NCBI GenBank assembly: GCA_026874595.1
Contig: CM049307.1
Coordinates: 60,212,870 to 60,276,869, forward strand
Source of the DNA: Sipunculus nudus
Taxonomy: Eukaryota > Annelida > Sipuncula > Golfingiida > Sipunculidae
DNA: 64,000 bases
Direction: 5' to 3'
In this document: positions 11,401 through 20,924 of the stretch, one piece after another
Layout of the letters: each line of letters opens with the position of its first letter
Numbering within the stretch: position 1 is the stretch's first letter
Notes under the pieces: model-generated
The model's database searches: none
What the model was told of the DNA's origin: nothing
Seen by the model: only the letters and a program-made list of their open reading frames with translations
Program-made: the position numbers and the translations under genes

Positions 11401-14400
11401 ATAGTCTTTAAGCTTAGCATTTCCTGTGGATTCCATTGCCTTTACCATTGTTATTGCTGTGTTCTTCACTCATTGTACAGGATTATTGGATGATGTACGT
11501 CTTTAACCAACTGGTTGGCGAGACGGTGCTGTCAGTGACCTCTACCGGCCTTCCAAGAGAAACACATCCCAGGTTTCGGGTTTATGCCCATTGCACAAAG
11601 AGCGGGTACGGTAATATAATATAATCAAATTATATACCCCGTAAAATGTACGACAGGCGAATACAGATATGAATATTATTTCTAAGAAAAATTTATGAAA
11701 ATATCATCTTGAAGGGAATTCGTTATTTATGTTATTAATTACCCGAGTGGCATTTGTGATGTTTCATATCCATCTGAGTAAAAAAAAAAAGACAGACTAA
11801 TGTTTAATATTGATAAAAAAATATTTATATAATTTGGCCATACCCTCTCGTCCTGATACCATTCCAGGTATATGGAAAAATAATGTCAGATAAAGGATGC
11901 TAATGATAACCTTTGGCAATGGAGTTTACTAATTATGATGCTTGTAACCATAGAAACATAACTCGTCTTTTGTTTTCACTTTGCCTAGATGCATTTATTG
12001 ACCACTAAGAAGAGTAGTTTGTCACCTTTGAAAAATGAACTTTGACTCCTGTATTCTGGCAGAGTCCTGAATGTTATCGTTGGCGCCATACCGTGCTTTA
12101 CTTCATTCAGTGTTGTATCACAGAGTTGCGAATGGAATTCTGTTAGATTGCAACAATCTGTCTTTATAGAAACAAGGTACTGAACTGTACTGGTCAGCTT
12201 GTAAAGTTCTTGCTCAAATTCATTTTTTTTTATACTTTGACAAATACACTAACAACAGGCATACCAATATACTACAGCAGGAATCGTAATACTTTGAAAT
12301 TTTCACCTATCAAAAGGAAAGCCATTAATACAGGTTTGCCTTTCCGCAGAAGAAAAATTGCCTTTCCCTAAAGATGCATCATATCATCATATCAAACTTT
12401 CAGTCACACTTCCTTCGCTCAGTGTGAACCTGATTCTGCCATCTTACATGCCATCCTACATTCACACTTGCATGCAAAAAGAACTGAATGTTTTCAGTAG
12501 TAACACTGTTATATCAGAAACACGACGGTGTAGTGAAAAAAACACCAGGAAATTCAGGGAGATGAGGGCCTAAATGCCGGAAAGTATCAGAAATTATTGA
12601 CCATTTTCATTGGAAAATATAGAACATATAGGGAGTCGGTGGAACGCCACGTGTAAAATATATCGTTTATGTGGCATGTATGTTACTTCATATTAACTAC
12701 TAATGTGGAAAACATCTCGGTGTTCACCTTTCCAACGGATTGGTACAAAAGGCAAAAATGCCTTTCCGGGCATGTGTTTGCCTGTCTGAAACAGTCGGAA
12801 AGGCGTTATTACGACCCATGTACAGAATGCCACAAGGGCCGATACAGGATCTTAACAAGCTTTACACCCTGATACAGGCTTAACACCATGGCACAGGTGA
12901 ATAAGTGTGCCGAGAGTGCTGGTATAGGCTCTATGCATATCTCTCGCATGCGAAGATAGGGAAAGTAATGGTGTTATCTTTCCGTAATTTAACTTAAGGT
13001 ATTCTATTTCCACAGACATTTTGGTCGAAACGAAGGAGGTCCGCCCAATCCAAATAGTCCCCTAGCTGTAAACCTGACCCAGTTTTCCCCTCCTTTCCCT
13101 TCTAACTGATATTCTGCACCCCCATTAAATACGCCCCCGCCAGATGATTTGGTTCAAACAGCACAGCATAAAGTGGTTTTTAGAGATTAAATGAAATCAC
13201 TTTGGTGATCAGCTTTGCAAAATAATTCTCATACATTAAAAAAAAACAGGACCTTAGTAAAAGGCAATGTTTGTTGTGATGACATAAAATGAAGAATATT
13301 TGACGTTGTTAACTTGATAAAATTACTGACCTTCATTACCTCAGGAGCATCGTCAATTAAACGTTCTCTGAAATATATTCTATGTCATTTGCTGTTGTTG
13401 CTGTTTCTGTTTCAGAGGCGTTTATAAGCGCGGAGCAGTGACTGTGTACGGAATGAACATCTATACAGATACCGAGGGCACAGTTAATTTCCCTGATTTG
13501 AAGATCCAACCGTTACACATGTACTTGATGACCCCGGGAGACGACCAGGGTCTTACTTCAAGGTAATTACTTCAAACGAGACATATGTACATAGGTAGAT
13601 GCTTTTTAATGATACATATTGTATTATTTGATTGTCAACTAGAAATCTGCATTCTATGGAATGAAATCCTCCGCCATGTAGGGGCCCTACAGTGGGATGC
13701 TGCATGCCAAAAACGTGTTTTCATTCACGTCTTCGGCCCATGTTCCCAGCTTAGCCTTATTCGTGCATAAGTGACTGTATTTTTGTTAATACTAATTTAT
13801 GACGTTCCTGAATCCAAATCATGTGCCAGATCCACTTCATTGGTCCATTCCCGAAATGTCCTAAAATATTTATGAGACTCCCTTTATGATTGCGTGACAC
13901 CATGTGAAAAAATACACACACACGAACACACGAACGGGGATAAACGCATACCCTCCTGGCAGAGGCAACTATATAAATATATATAAACATATATAAACAT
14001 ATATAAATATATATAAATATATATACATATGAGTTTAAGTATCCAAGGTCGTTGGATGACAAATATATAAGGTCACAGGACTTTATGAGTGCACACTCTT
14101 CCTTATTCTAGTGTGAAAATTCAAGCGAGTGTTTTAATTTAATACAAAATGTTAACGAAAAGTGCTTGAATAGATGGGTCATTCTACCAAAAACGGCCCA
14201 TTTCAGCAGGTACAACATCTGAAAAATAACTTCTTATAATATTCATTTTATAGATTCTCACATGGAAATAAAAAATGTATTATATGAAATTAATTTCAGC
14301 AGAGCACTTTATTTAATGAAAAGTTATAGTTTTGCCTAATTTAATGTCATATGTGTATCATCAATTTCAACACCTGTATAGACTTTAAGCAATGCTTGGA

Positions 14401-16022
14401 AATTATTATGAAAAATTGAGCTGGATATTTTTATGCCAATTTCATGGTCCCACATAATTGATTTAGAAAAAAAATAAGAAAGGCTCACCTGTACGATGTA
14501 TTTTATTATAAAAATATATTTTACCCTGAATATGCATATTTTTAATTTTATGAGTTACGTTTAAATCCTGAAACAAAATACAACCGACACCCAGAGAAGG
14601 TATAATGCAATGAAAAGAAGAAAAATATAGCAATCTACCTCGGTAAATAAAATATAAAGGAGATAAAAGCATTTTCTAATATGTTTCAAGTCATTTTTCT
14701 TCTTAAAATTATGTCTATTTTCAAAATATAACGGTGTTGAAAAAGCATAACGGTGCTGAATTACAACAAATGTAATCATTGGCAAAATTATTACTCAAAG
14801 CAAGAAGACTTTTTATATAATATTATAAATTTAATATTTAAAAATACATAACACAGTGATCGTTATGAAAACTATGACATTCCTGAATAACAATGCCAGT
14901 TTGTAGAATTTAGATCTTACATCCATCCTGTCACCTTTTTCTTTCAACACCATTCATTGACATTCATCACCTTTAAAAGTGAAAAGTAACGGTGTTGATG
15001 CATAATGGTGTTGAAAAAAAGATATGATATTTATTCAGAGAAACTTTATTACTCCTTCAACCTTTCTAGTACTCAGTATATGTATGTATTGACAGTGTGA
15101 GCTATATTCCAAAACTAAGAAAAGCAGAAATATTTCCATTATTTTAGAGAAAAATAGGTAACGATGTTGAAAAGCAATAAATATACGGATATTTTTACAC
15201 AATAATGGAAATTTCCTGTTGTAAAATGACAAAATACATAACGATAATGATGGTTTTGTTGAGTCACTCTATGACATTACTTCAACTAAGGTCGGTTTTA
15301 TACAAGGAGTGATCAATCAACATTGTGTCATGGCGATCAAATCGCCTTTATAACGGTGTTGAAAAAAAATCTGAGGACACACATTAAATCGCAATAAAAG
15401 TGGAAAAATTAGAGGGATGTAAAGAAACTTGTTAAAGTTTTTAAGGAATGAATTATTAAACATGAAGAGTGAAAAAAAATCCTAGGCCTATACCATTTTT
15501 AATAAAAATAAGAGGATAATCAGTTTTTTTATAATGGCCTGGGGACAGGTACTATTTAATGACCTTTGAACCATTAAGTATAGATCTGAAGCATTTTAGG
15601 TATTACTTCGCTAAGCAAATAAGCTCAAATTAAGCAGAAATATAAGATACTAAAATTAAATCCCGAAAACATAATAACAGATGATATATATATGTACTAT
15701 GGCACTGTGAATGCTAGGGACATAAAATTTCATGAATTGGGTCGTTTTCTGTAGAATGACCCAGATAAATAGATAATATTATTACAGTAATTCTTAATTG
15801 TGTACAGATTAAAGAACAATTGCAAATAGATTCCCTTATTTATGATCTTGTATTTGCAGCGTTATTTCTGTGAATGGAAGGAGATTGGATCTGGTCAACA
15901 TGACGTCACTTCCGCCTTTAGTTCCTTTAGTATCTACAACATCAGCTGGATTTACGTTACCTCCACGCACCTACGGGTTCTTTGTATTACCGGAAGCTGG
16001 ACTTTCCGCATGTGCCACGTGA
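882..16022 (+). CDS. HPSE: Heparanase-like glycoside hydrolase (GH79), nine exons, 5' end off-window
   Basis: Spliced exons 882-1027, 1991-2170, 2671-2845, 3373-3420, 4593-4796, 10585-10696, 11481-11605, 13416-13562 and 15860-16022 encode 432 residues plus TGA. Every donor is GT, every acceptor AG, and all phases match. Heparanases are endo-beta-glucuronidases that cut heparan sulfate in lysosomes or outside the cell. Family landmarks in order: PAYFRIGGTEAD (residues 12-23), YGLNALMQDP (about 69-78), ANEP with acid/base Glu109, FHHYYFDG (about 181-188), RMWLGESG, the nucleophile segment GLDVAVR (Asp265 where heparanase has Glu), DYWMMYVFNQLVG (289-301), RVYAHC (Cys326), VNGRRLDL and a C-terminal SACAT (Cys430, which would pair with Cys326). 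N-glycosylation sequons include NRT, NGT, NNT and NMT. The signal peptide and about the first 80 residues of the family are missing because the window starts inside the gene. The 40-50 residue linker that proheparanase excises is absent or very short. Catalytic activity is uncertain; it could be an HPSE2-like non-enzymatic form. Confidence 0.93.
1991..2170 (+). CDS. HPSE: Heparanase-like exon, start of the catalytic barrel
   Basis: Acceptor TTGACAG, donor GTAATA. The frame encodes MPVLYGLNALMQDP and LNFELAN, matching the heparanase FGLNALLRT and WELGNEP blocks. It ends on the first G of the catalytic Glu codon. The 963-bp intron before it was scanned for an exon coding the usual linker region and none was recognised. 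Confidence 0.92.
2366..2429. repeat. (TA)n microsatellite
   Basis: About 32 TA units inside a heparanase intron. Confidence 0.97.
2671..2845 (+). CDS. HPSE: Heparanase-like exon completing the acid/base NEP motif
   Basis: Acceptor CTTGAAACAG, donor GTATGT. The first two bases complete the Glu109 codon, giving ANEPDIYHVKFN, then TINGTHLGKEF and LFVGPDVA, which match the ING-QLGEDF and LYGPDVG blocks of the family. It ends in phase 2. Confidence 0.93.
3373..3420 (+). CDS. HPSE: Heparanase-like 48-nt microexon with the His-His motif
   Basis: Acceptor TTATCTATTTCAG, donor GTAAGT. Reading in phase 2 gives WLNKVGNQTYAYTFH, and its last two bases join the next exon to make FHHYYFDG. It was accepted because it is the only segment that supplies the conserved TWHHYY-type block and keeps the phase on both sides. 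Confidence 0.88.
3504..4266. mobile_element. 763-bp inverted-repeat (foldback/MITE-like) element
   Basis: The ends are inverted copies over about 55 bp: the left starts GTCGCGCGCCATCTTCCGAT and the right, read on the other strand, starts GTCACGCGCCATCTTCCGAT, and both go on into a CTTAAGATGGGTCT block. Inside are further copies of ACCCATCTTAAGATGGGT, including a perfect 20-bp palindrome at 4061-4080. No transposase is visible and no clear target-site duplication was seen. It sits within the heparanase intron just after the microexon. Confidence 0.85.
4593..4796 (+). CDS. HPSE: Heparanase-like exon, RMWLGESG segment
   Basis: Acceptor TAAATAAACAG, donor GTATGT. It encodes YYFDGANRTVEDYLNPAIMD and RMWLGESGVAWDGG, equivalent to the YYLNGRTATKEDFLNP and KVWLGETSSAYGGG blocks of heparanase. 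It ends in phase 2 after the first two bases of Leu251. The 5.8-kb intron that follows holds the THAP remnant and other repeats. Confidence 0.93.
5150..5157. promoter_or_regulatory. CRE octamer TGACGTCA upstream of the THAP-like start
   Basis: An exact palindromic cAMP-response-element consensus about 120 bp upstream of the ATG at 5277. It may be an old promoter element; function is not shown. Confidence 0.35.
5277..7167 (+). pseudogene. Decayed THAP-domain gene with a transposase-associated C-terminal region
   Basis: The frame from ATG 5277 begins MTKRDVLSGCNN and continues VHNWPKDERLGKK, a THAP-type zinc-finger start (Cx..GC.N and hxWPKD signatures), though the first Cys position reads Asp. 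At about 5430 the homology moves to another frame, giving SSVMYGAQF and PDDFKNYQQW (the usual ending around C..HF), and after a stop it goes on with QLDLIQGAIPSI. A later acceptor (CAAATTCAG before 6231) opens an acidic stretch of 80-90 residues (EGEADDNDDDETPP, FPSDDEDYDTDSS). At about 7022-7167 a frame reads ICNNCNLHKKWRNQPYIRQM, like the C..C...R.W.SQP.I...P.G region seen in many uncharacterised invertebrate THAP-type proteins. The frame breaks and stops make a pseudogene likely. Exon borders between these pieces are not established. Confidence 0.6.
6239..6514 (+). pseudogene. Acidic exon-like segment of the THAP-type remnant
   Basis: An open frame of 91 codons rich in Asp and Glu (around residues 28-66). 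Its AG acceptor lies at 6229-6230. It is probably a middle exon of the THAP-type pseudogene. It has no globular motif I can name, so the link rests on position and composition only. Confidence 0.4.
7168..8240. other. Intronic stretch without a recognised gene
   Basis: AT-rich sequence with short open frames, for example 7608-7817, that show no family resemblance. A short (CA)n lies near 8017-8031. Confidence 0.4.
8248..8348. repeat. G-tract and C-tract inverted pair
   Basis: G18 at 8248-8265 and C22 at 8327-8348 are separated by 61 bases, so one strand could form a G:C hairpin and each tract a G-quadruplex or i-motif. Length is probably polymorphic and prone to sequencing error. Confidence 0.85.
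8446..8665 (+). mobile_element. 220-bp MITE of the GGATCCGCCCCTG family
   Basis: Starts CAGAAGCGGATTCAGG and ends CCTGGATCCGCCCCTG, which are inverted copies of each other with a few changes. It is flanked by a direct AATAT on both sides (8441-8445 and 8666-8670), a credible 5-bp target-site duplication. The interior has C-runs, poly-T stretches and a TTCAGACC block that recur in the other copies. No coding capacity. Confidence 0.85.
9218..9405 (-). CDS. Isolated acidic first exon, P2RX7-C-terminal-domain-like
   Basis: ATG at 9405-9403 opens MSESDCSDVEFENP, then IEPFRSEPLARLGE and a Ser/Asp-rich stretch ending GTNDW at a GTAATT donor after 9218. Many invertebrate proteins related to the cytosolic C-terminal domain of P2X7 have an I.PY.FEP motif and an NTDW-C..C junction, which this resembles. 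The Cys-rich continuation was not found downstream on the - strand, so this may be an orphan or relic exon. The frame lies in a heparanase intron on the opposite strand. A CRE octamer lies upstream at 9538-9545. Confidence 0.4.
9538..9545. promoter_or_regulatory. CRE octamer TGACGTCA
   Basis: An exact palindromic octamer 133 bp upstream of the - strand start at 9405. A second one is at 10165-10172. Confidence 0.35.
9985..10270. repeat. Inverted and tandem GCGTATATGCGTGAAC repeat
   Basis: Two direct units containing AAGCTG.GTTT.CATG and a TATGCGTGAAC block (around 10005-10092) are followed by an inverted counterpart (TTTCACGCATATACGCACAT near 10200, then CATGGAACTACAGCTTTAT near 10263). It looks like a small foldback element. 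Ends are approximate. Confidence 0.55.
10585..10696 (+). CDS. HPSE: Heparanase-like exon with the nucleophile position
   Basis: Acceptor CTTTTTGTAG, donor GTAAGT. It encodes YLDTLGVAAKSGLDVAVRF and ends NNTFLPTT in phase 0. The family has GIEVVMRQ with the nucleophile Glu; here codon GAC at 10625-10627 gives Asp265. Confidence 0.93.
11481..11605 (+). CDS. HPSE: Heparanase-like exon, DYW to HC segment
   Basis: Acceptor CATTGTACAG, donor GTACGG (weaker than the others but the only one that keeps phase with the next exon). It encodes DYWMMYVFNQLVGETVL and RFRVYAHCTKS, equal to the DYWLSLLFKKLVG and RVYLHCTN blocks. Confidence 0.92.
13416..13562 (+). CDS. HPSE: Heparanase-like exon, C-terminal beta-sandwich
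   Basis: Acceptor CTGTTTCAG, donor GTAATT. It encodes GVYKRGAVTVYGMNIY and LHMYLMTPGDDQGLT, matching the EGDLTLYAINLHN and KYLLRPLGPHGL blocks. It enters and leaves in phase 2. Confidence 0.92.
13638..13985 (+). repeat. Dispersed SINE-like repeat, copy 1
   Basis: Shares ordered blocks with 32368-32712: CTAGAAATCTGCATTCT, CCTCCGCCATGT, TTCGTGCATAAGT, ATGACGTTCCTGAATCC, CATTC.CGAAATG.CCT and a final AACGCATACCC. A reversed copy is at about 55975-56218. There is no protein frame, and no tRNA-like head was recognised. It ends in a TATATAAACA tract at about 13970-14030. Confidence 0.75.
14176..15762. mobile_element. 1.59-kb DNA transposon with 25-bp terminal inverted repeats
   Basis: The left end GGGTCATTCTACCAAAAACG and the right end, read in reverse, GGGTCATTCTACAGAAAACG match over about 25 bp with three changes. 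The flanks carry a 4-bp AGAT duplication (14172-14175 and 15763-15766). The AT-rich interior has no transposase but repeats AACGGTGTTGAAAAA-type motifs at about 14730-14760, 14990-15015, 15158-15172 and 15352-15368. It lies in the last heparanase intron. Confidence 0.85.
15860..16022 (+). CDS. HPSE: Heparanase-like terminal exon
   Basis: Acceptor TTGTATTTGCAG. It encodes VISVNGRRLDLVNMTSLPPL, then YGFFVLPEAGLSACAT and a TGA stop at 16020-16022. It equals the SVQLNGLTLKMV..TLPPL and YSFFVIRNAKVAAC ending of the family. Cys430 is the expected partner of Cys326. Confidence 0.94.
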
Positions 16023-16306
16023 TCAGTAGTCCCTGTAATCTCGTCATAGACTGGTACCAAGCTTTATAAATTATATGCTTTATGTGACTTCGTGACGGCT
16101 TAACTTGATCAAAGTTCGTGTCGACTAGTCGAGAGCCTCTGGCTCACATATAGGTTGCGGCGCAACAGAAAGGACTCCTCGCGAAAGCCGGTTTAATATG
16201 TACATGAAATTGGTTTCTTTGTAGCAAAAGGAACAAAATGTCATAACAAGACCTCTGTTAATTTGATTAGCATAGGTTTAGAGCCCTATGCAAGACTACG
16301 ATAATG

Positions 16307-16312
16307 AATAAA
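16307..16312 (+). promoter_or_regulatory. Candidate polyadenylation signal AATAAA for the heparanase-like gene
   Basis: AATAAA 285 bp after the stop codon. It is the first canonical hexamer seen downstream. Confidence 0.5.
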
Positions 16313-16949
16313 TAGGCTTAGAGACTTTGCAGACTTTGTGTAATATTCAGATATGCATGTTCTAATTTTGGACTCGAATACTCATTAAGTATTACCCAGA
16401 CTCGCGAGTACTCGAGTACTACATTCAGCCCTAGTTTTTGAATTATAGTTATATCATTTCACAAAGCTTTATAATGTAATGATTTTCAAAGGAACGAATG
16501 TGAATTATATTCTACATATAGATATGTTAGAGAAAAATATTCAGGCGTTTATATACACATATACATATGCAGAATTCAAGCGAAACGTATGCTTTCAAAT
16601 AATATTTTATAAAAGGAGTAATTCCTACTGTGATCACCAAGCAGAATCATGACAAATTGTCAATATTTAGATACATGTTCATATCATTTTCAAATTTATA
16701 ATGATATTTAAGACTTTCCCGTCGATCGGATATTATGGGCTCTTATTAGTGATGACCACACCTGCAAGAAGGATTGTCAGTTTTATGGCGTTGAGATGAA
16801 TGGTATCTTAAATTATAACACTTCAATCTTAACCTTGTATGGATATTATTATTTTTGTTTTGGTGGAGGTAACCGCCTCCGTTTTTTTATGCTCTCTTAT
16901 CTAATTCTTAATCTAAGTATGTACTTCTACAGATTTCCATTTCAGTTTG

Positions 16950-17217
16950 GGACTATGTGACAGGGCGGTAGCACTCGCCTTGTATAGCGGGTCCTGGGTG
17001 TGTAATTATACCAATTTGCTGGGCATAACACCGATGCTCCTCCAAAGACGCACTCATTTGCGAGTAATCTACGGCTGTTGGGCACAGCCTTCCTTTAAGC
17101 CTGCAGTGCGTTCATCCTGGATGGGGCCGACCGTGAAAATCACCTCTGTTGAGAATTGAACTCATGACCTCCCGGCTTTGAGTCTTGTGTTCTACCCCTG
17201 TGCCGCATGCATAAGCC
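16950..17217. repeat. Pair of tRNA-like SINE heads in opposite orientation
   Basis: On the + strand, from about 16960, GGGCGGTAGCACTCGCCTTG and GGGTCCTGGGTG resemble a tRNA A box and anticodon arm. On the - strand, from about 17210, GGCACAGGGGTAGAACACAA is followed by GGTCATGAGTTCAATTCTC, a good A-box and B-box pair. Neither folds into an obvious complete cloverleaf, so they are read as tRNA-derived SINE heads rather than tRNA genes. Confidence 0.55.
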
Positions 17218-19500
17218 AGTATTCGTTATTTTCTTTCTCCGCCGAGAAAGTGCATTGGTGGCGTCATGGTTGTAAATAAGTGTCCCCCGAGTAAAGATGT
17301 TCCTCTGTTAATAGTTTTGTCCCTCTTTCATGATATTAGATGGACACCGTCTCCGTAACGTCAGTCGTGTTACATCGTTGACGATGGTGCTTTTGGGGGG
17401 TGGGGGGGGGGGGGGCATTTTACGCTGCCGCCAACTGAATTAAGATCTAGCCGAGCCGAGTTAATAAGGAGGCGCCGCTGATTTTTTTTTTTAAGCCTAT
17501 AAGTAAGCCGATTTTGTGCAACTCAGTTTAGCTTGAGGAAAAAATAAATACAAAAAGATGAATCTTTTACAATTAAAAAGATAGAAACAAAATTTCCGGT
17601 TTTTGTTATTTTTTTGTTTCTTGTCGCTGAAAGCAAACGGTTTGATAGTATTGAAGTGTTGGCTTATGTTACCACCAGGATAAACTATACTTGATATTTA
17701 ATCACAAACTAGTTAAATGTAAAATGAATTGGATGTGGCACACGAAATATAGATAACTTGTTTAAATAAAAAGGGGTACTTTGTTATATCGTCAAATGAA
17801 TAGGCTTTCGGGTCAGGTTTAAGCCAGCCGACATTTTGCAAGCCGAGTCGAGCCATGTAACTTGGCTTACCTCTGAAGCTAGCCGTCTTTTTGTCCAAGC
17901 AAGTCGCCTTTATGTGGCTAACACGGCACCGGGCTCTATGGAGGACGTTTTCTCGCTTGCCCCTCCTAAATGCAACCCTGTGGAAACTGAATGGTTAAGT
18001 ATAGGGGGCAGTGTTTATCAAATGAAACCGATCAAATCGCCAACAAAAAACTAGCTTCACTTGATGATTATTTTATTTTTACATTTCTTCGTTTAATCTG
18101 GCCTACTACAATCTCTGCGACAGATTTTCTTTGTGAGCCCGAGGCCTACCGCTGATGAACTGACCAAGGAAAATATTTCTCAGACTAAAAGTCTTTGACC
18201 TGATTTCTTGAACCTGGAACATTAATTTATCGTTCTGTGATTCAAAGATACGTCCGTAAATTTAAAGCCTATCAATGTGCCATTTTTTCTTAAATTTGTT
18301 TAAATTTACAAAATAAATTTGTTTCACTTACTAGCAGGTTTGCCCGATTTCTGTAATTTGACCAAACAGGTCAAATTCACACAAAAGCAAAATATGGTAT
18401 AGACTTGTTATTTCTGAATTTAATGTGAAATCAGATGTAAGAAGTACAGACGCTGATGGCAGAATGCGCAATACCGAGTAGACACCATAGTATCTTAACG
18501 TTGGATTGCGTCGAGTCCTTTGACAATATAATTTACATATGCAGCCCCGACCGTCCAACAACACCTAAATATAATATGTATAATCGTTTTGTACATAAAT
18601 GGCCTCTTGCAGAAAGGTGATCTTCCGGCAAGCAAATGCAAGACCAAACTGGAAAAGACATACTACGAGGCAATAGCGTCAATTTATCTCCCAGGGTGGG
18701 GAGATGACACACACACACACACATACACACAGATGTAGGTCTACTCCACAATCAAATGGGGACCTCTCTGACCCATGTCCCAAACCTTAACAAGGTTTCG
18801 TGGAAATCAGCAAGTTTTGAGTAATTCCGCCAAGACAAACAGACAAACAAAAATTCTCACATGGTTGAGGCTATGTGGTAGCATTTCGATGAAGACTTCG
18901 GTCACTGTAACCTATATATCTAAGGTCTATTGGCAAAATGCATGATTTTGAGAACTCTGGGAATCATTTTACCAATTGCTTAAGGTTAATTGAATTCAGC
19001 TGAGCGTCATGGTCCATAGGCCACTTGTTAAAGATTAGCGAGGAGAGCAGTTAACTCAGTTACATGACTGGGACACCGATTTAGTTTCGCTGAAAGCCTG
19101 TTCTTGATTCTTAAACATGAACCAAAAAAAGTCTATCCTTGATTCTTATACACGAACGCAACAAATTCAACAGGTGTATATATCAATCTAACATTGCATT
19201 GGCATCACAGCTACGGATGTGCCTGCCTGGGACAGATATGAAGGAAACGTGAATGAGAGCGTAAAAGATGCAGCTCCATACCGGAGATTGCTGTAAATGA
19301 TGTAATGTCGTGTCACAGGTGTGCGATCACAACGGCAAGTCATGTGGTTTTGTTTTCTTGCTGGTAGCCCAAACATATATACAAAGATGGAAGTTTTTTT
19401 TCACTATTGGTTCTACTTTCGAAGGTCTCCATGCATCCTTTGACTCCTAGTTAAGTAGGCCTATATATGTGTATATAGAAACCTGTTCGTGTTGCTGATC
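17218..19500. other. Intergenic stretch, no gene recognised
   Basis: It has a G-tract at about 17395-17415, two blocks rich in GCCGAG motifs (about 17450-17465 and 17820-17890) and a (CA)n at about 18708-18728. Open frames are short, with no family resemblance. Confidence 0.4.
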
Positions 19501-19502
19501 GC

Positions 19503-19738
19503 CAGGGATGGATTTAATGGAAGGTGGGGGCATATAATAAAGCCCGCTTACTACCGAAAAAAGTGCCTGATTTTGCGTCTCGCAGCGTTTCCTATTTCCG
19601 TATTTCTGTAAGGGATAGTTATGCATAAATATATTTGGTATTCAGTTATGCATAAAAGCGGTATTCTCGGCACATTTGATCACCTTGGATAGGTTTTTTC
19701 GAGCCCCCCCCCCCTTCTATAGCCTTTATCCGCCCCTG
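19503..19738. mobile_element. Diverged MITE of the GGATCCGCCCCTG family
   Basis: Starts CAGGGATGGATTTAATGG and ends CTTTATCCGCCCCTG after a C-run, in the same layout as the copy at 8446-8665. No clear target duplication. Confidence 0.5.
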
Positions 19739-20920
19739 ATCATTGAGTAACTGACACTGGCGCAAGACTCCGTGAATGACACTAAACAGAGCATCACAAG
19801 AAAGACGCACGCACGTTCCAATAGTTCACTTCCTTTTTCCAAGGAAGCTTACCAGTCTGCACTTGAACTAACCGAAGATTCAAGGTAAGGGTTTTTTAAA
19901 GACTTTTCCCCACTCTTGACCGACATTAATATTTTATGGTAGTGTAACCTGTACTAGTTTATTTCGTAAACCTATATCGTAAATTTAAGTCGTATCAGCT
20001 ACAAGTCGTAGTTAAATCTTGTGAGATTAATATGTATGATCATGCAGATGATATTCATCATGCATGTCTCGTTGTTGTCTCAACCGTCACTCTATTCAAT
20101 GTTTAAAAGGAATGATAAATTTCCTTATAATTCACTAACACTTATAACACCTTTCATTGACCGCTGACCTTTTAGCTACAGAAACAATCACTTAAAAGGT
20201 ATTATAAGTTCATAATACATTTGGTGCATATTAATATATCCCCAATCAAACAAGGCAGTGACCTAAAATACCGCCTTCGAATAAACATAGGCTAACATAA
20301 GAAAGCACGATTAAAGTTAATCAATATAGACTGTTGCTGGTACGGGTACGGGATCTTTATTCCATCTTGTTATGCTGTTTATAAACGTATGTTGCCAATG
20401 CACATGAGGAAATAACGAGCAAAAAAATCTAATGTAAATAAATATTAATAATACGATAACCACGGTATATGATAATGATTATCTTAATCATACTATACGT
20501 ATTGCGATACACAATAAGCATACAAGGCATTATAAAGTTTAGACTCAATAGTCCTCCTTAACATAGAATATAGAGTCCTCACATATGAACTAATACCATA
20601 ATGTAAAATTTAAATTTATTTTTAACAATTAGCCAATGCAGGGGCGTATTCAAAGGGGGGCGCAAAGGAGCGCGCGCCCCCCTAAAATTCTGCTTACATG
20701 CACTTATACCAGTCAACTACTGGCAAGTGTTATGTTTAATTGTTAACTCAAATTTATTTTATGTTCGATGATTGGAGTATACACACACACATAGATAAAA
20801 TATGGCGTTTTAAGTAAATAAATATTTTCATGTTTCTCTTTGCACTGTTATGGTAATGTTATTCCAGTATGGAAAAGAAAGAAGACTAGATGTGTCGGCA
20901 CGACACGAATGCCCCCGCCT
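19739..20920. other. Intergenic stretch, no gene recognised
   Basis: AT-rich. At about 20637-20690 there is a small GC-rich palindromic block (CAGGGGCGTATTCAAAGG, then GCGCGCGCCCCCC) that looks like the end of another small repeat. Confidence 0.35.
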
Positions 20921-20924
20921 GGAG

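Noticed and set aside
14463-15232. Open frames rich in Phe, Tyr and Leu on the - strand
   Set aside because: AT-rich interior of the inverted-repeat transposon, with no transposase motif.
17150-17217. Possible functional tRNA gene on the - strand
   Set aside because: Good A-box and B-box-like sequence, but no convincing acceptor stem; better read as a SINE head.
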